A stretch of 40,894 nt of DNA from Russula earlei (Eukaryota; Basidiomycota; Agaricomycetes; Russulales; Russulaceae), in NCBI GenBank assembly GCA_025769875.1, contig JAGFNK010000464.1, positions 1-40,894 on the forward strand. Direction: 5' to 3'. Positions 39,021 through 40,894 of this stretch are shown one piece after another; within the stretch, counting starts at the first letter, position 1; each line of letters starts with the position of its first letter. The notes below the pieces were generated by a model that worked only from the letters and a program-made list of their open reading frames with translations, searched no databases and was not told the origin of the DNA. A program made the position numbers and the translations under genes.

Positions 39021-40160
39021 GGTGCTGGATGCCCGCTCTTCATGACCGTGGTTTAGCAAGCGCCTGTTTTGGAAAGCAGTGCCATTAGGCTGTTGAAAGC
39101 AAAAGAAGGGTATTTACGGGTGGTAGTTCAATCATCTCATAGCTGCTCAGTGATCGGAGGGTATAAACCACTACTGCAAGATCCCTGTTTCAGCCAACCC
39201 CATGCCTCTGTCTGTCCAGATATAACGACCCCTCATCGTCATCCCAAATTTACAGGCTTCTTTCATGCCGGCATTAAGTATCCACTGTACAAGAAACTGT
39301 GCATACAACCAATGTGTTTGTCTGACAGGATAGGACCTCAAATTATAGGAGTGTTACGATAGACTGGCAAATGATGGGGGGAGACGAAGAAAAAACGAAC
39401 ATGATTGTTGTGGAAGGTAGTGGCTGTCTCATTGCAATGGTCCATGTTATGAGGAGACATAACATCTATCGAGAATGTAACATAACAAGGCAGGCGAAAT
39501 GGATTTCTTTGACATGGGGTGCCATTATAGACCATTTGCTTTGACACTGCTTTGGTGTCCGGGTCACTCCCATGGCCTTGAAATGGAAATGGATCACATG
39601 ATAACACAGAAGGGATCACAAGACATAAGAGATCACAAGACCAGTAAGTAAAGGGACATACGCAAGCTTCATCGTTCATACAAACTGTGGCAGGTGAGTC
39701 ACCATGCTTTGTTAGGAACTTATGGTGCATGGCACTGATCGAGCATATGTAACCAATCAATCTGTTCCTAAACTCTGCTGATACTTTAATTGGCCCAATT
39801 ACCACCATACGATGCAATGGGATGATCACAAAGAAGATCAGATGGAGTGCACATTTCAATTCTCAGATGGGGATTGGAGATGCGTGAGGGATGCATGTGA
39901 GATTTTGAAGTATGTTTGTGTTTATTGATGGCCAGTGGCAAACTTAACAGTGTTGTAGGATTCCAACAATATACAGCACTACTTCTCATCTGAGCAACTT
40001 CCCACTTTGTGGTGTGCCCTCCCTGCAATAGAACAACTACAGACTGCTTGGGAGGCCAAATCCCAGGATGATCACTTGTCATTGTACCATGACATGATGA
40101 ACAACAGACTTACAATGTTGAGATTACCACTGCTTTTGGGCAGTCTGATGTAATCACAGC
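39021..40160. other. no gene assigned; short LTR C fragment inside
   Basis: Frames at 39069-39362 (plus) and 39338-39859 (minus) show no domain. The minus one runs through a 76-bp piece of LTR C, so it is not one gene. Confidence 0.4.
39590..39665 (-). repeat. 76-bp fragment of LTR C
   Basis: GGATCACATGATAACACAG through AGTAAGTAAAGGGACATACG matches 24836-24911 of LTR C2 with only a few differences. No other part of that LTR is nearby. Confidence 0.8.
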
Positions 40161-40310
40161 CCAGTCGCGTTAACGCGTCGGCTCCCATGGACGGGCGCTC
40201 CCAGCTCACGCATGTCATTCGCGTCGGATCGGCCCGGACCGGCTCAGCTCAGATGCTGCAGCCTGTGTATGTACAATGATAAGTTAATTGATGGCAATCG
40301 GTAGCTACTA
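40160..40310 (+). repeat. dispersed repeat Q, copy 2
   Basis: Shares with 11505-11625 the ordered phrases GCGTCGG, CGGCCCGGACC, CAGCTCAG, TGTGTATG and AATCGGTAGCTA. Begins near a 12-bp palindrome CGCGTTAACGCG (40167-40178). Confidence 0.5.
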
Positions 40311-40333
40311 ACGACTGATCCTTTATGATACAA

Positions 40334-40875
40334 CACTGGTTGGAAAATCAACTTATGTGAATGACAAAACTGTAACACTTTGAATAACAGAATTTATTAT
40401 TTTGACACAAATGTGTAACAAACAATTTGTGAAATTTCATTTTAGATTTGTTACAATAGATTGCTGTTACAAAATGATGGAATAAGTAAATAGTGTTGAC
40501 AAGATTTTAAAACATACATTATGTATAAAATTATAAAATTATTTTAAGATTTTGTGAGAAACAAAATTGTGAAAAATTGAAGCTACAAAATTTGGGTTTG
40601 GCCACCTTTTTCATAAACCCTATTTGCAGTTTCATTTTTCACAATTTGTCTCACACAAATCTTAGAATAATTTACAATTTTTGAAACATAATGTATGTTC
40701 TGAAAATCCTGTCAATACCATTTACTAATTTCATCATTTTGTAACAGAATCTATTGTAACAAAATCTAAAATGAATTTCCACAAATTGTTTTCTACATAT
40801 TTGTATCAAAACAATAAATTCTGTTATTCAAAATGTTACAGTTGTCATGCACATAAGTTGATTTTTCAACCAGTG
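40334..40875. mobile_element. fold-back element J2 (542 bp, arms ~265 bp)
   Basis: The whole element is one imperfect palindrome: CACTGGTTGG ... CCAACCAGTG-type ends, with arms running to the centre near 40605. The ends match the right end of J1 at 766. CAA flanks both sides (40331-40333, 40876-40878), a possible 3-bp target duplication. No reading frame. Confidence 0.85.
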
Positions 40876-40894
40876 CAAGTTTGGTAGTTATGAT

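Noticed and set aside
40323..40894. TTATGAT on both sides of J2 as a 7-bp target duplication
   Set aside because: The left copy is 4 bp and the right copy 12 bp from the terminal repeats, so they are not at matching positions.
1..40894. CRISPR array, tRNA or rRNA genes
   Set aside because: No regularly spaced short repeats with unique spacers and no cloverleaf or rRNA motif were seen by eye; the tandem repeats found are contiguous.

Overview
The window reads as a transposon graveyard from a basidiomycete, most likely an agaricomycete. The evidence is a decayed FunK1-type fungal kinase, an F-box/leucine-rich-repeat relic, short introns of about 48 nt with GT..AG ends, and retroelements of fungal chromovirus and Ty1/copia type. 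I see no bacterial features, tRNA, rRNA or CRISPR array. Only one protein gene looks intact end to end: the transposase of a complete Tc1/mariner element (4940-6001, minus).

Layout. 1-766: right part of an AT-rich inverted-repeat element with 189-bp tandem repeats. 767-7015: a minus-strand Ty3/gypsy element with its 5' LTR at 6454-7015, followed on the minus strand by primer-binding site, gag, protease and the start of reverse transcriptase. It is split by a Tc1 element, a solo LTR of family E, and a solo LTR of its own family. 7020-8920: LTR of family B, split by a Harbinger-like MITE and a family D solo LTR. 8921-11900: mostly unassigned, with a CpG-rich stretch that may hold a small host exon pair. 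11905-13560: GGTGGCA-type low-complexity DNA split by an E LTR. 14061-15364: mosaic LTR debris and LTR family F. 16423-17412: Ty1/copia primer site and gag relic. 17640-20481: an LTR (L) containing LTR C, which itself contains LTRs D and E. 20482-22814: 3' end of a chromovirus pol (integrase, chromodomain, tail with zinc knuckles). 22820-25446: inverted copy of LTR C carrying a hAT-like insert, then LTR-like H. 26380-29640: a second low-complexity block split by a hAT-type element with an 8-bp target duplication. 30628-31759: second copy of the hAT-like repeat, split by a solo B LTR. 31793-36623: FunK1 and F-box/LRR pseudogenes. 37297-39000: a decayed SAP-domain gene split by an E LTR. 40334-40875: a 542-bp fold-back element related to the one at the left edge.

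Eight target-site duplications can be read by eye (TGTGG, GTCTG, CATTC twice, CATCT, GGTAA, TAGTG, CTGTG), plus TA, TAA and an 8-bp CTGGTGAT. They give a relative order of insertions. Most in-frame stops in the decayed genes are TGA, as expected from CGA to TGA change at methylated CpG.

The most interesting signal is how the LTR elements may start reverse transcription. In the gypsy element at 767-7015, the sequence one base after the 5' LTR has 11 nt (6442-6452) perfectly complementary to 11 nt just downstream of the LTR TATA box (6784-6794). This is the arrangement expected of Tf1/sushi-type self-priming. Separately, most other LTR families here carry a compact hairpin shortly after the TATA box. 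Stem sequences differ between families while pairing is kept, and loops repeat as NCTAA/CTTAA-like or NTCA types.
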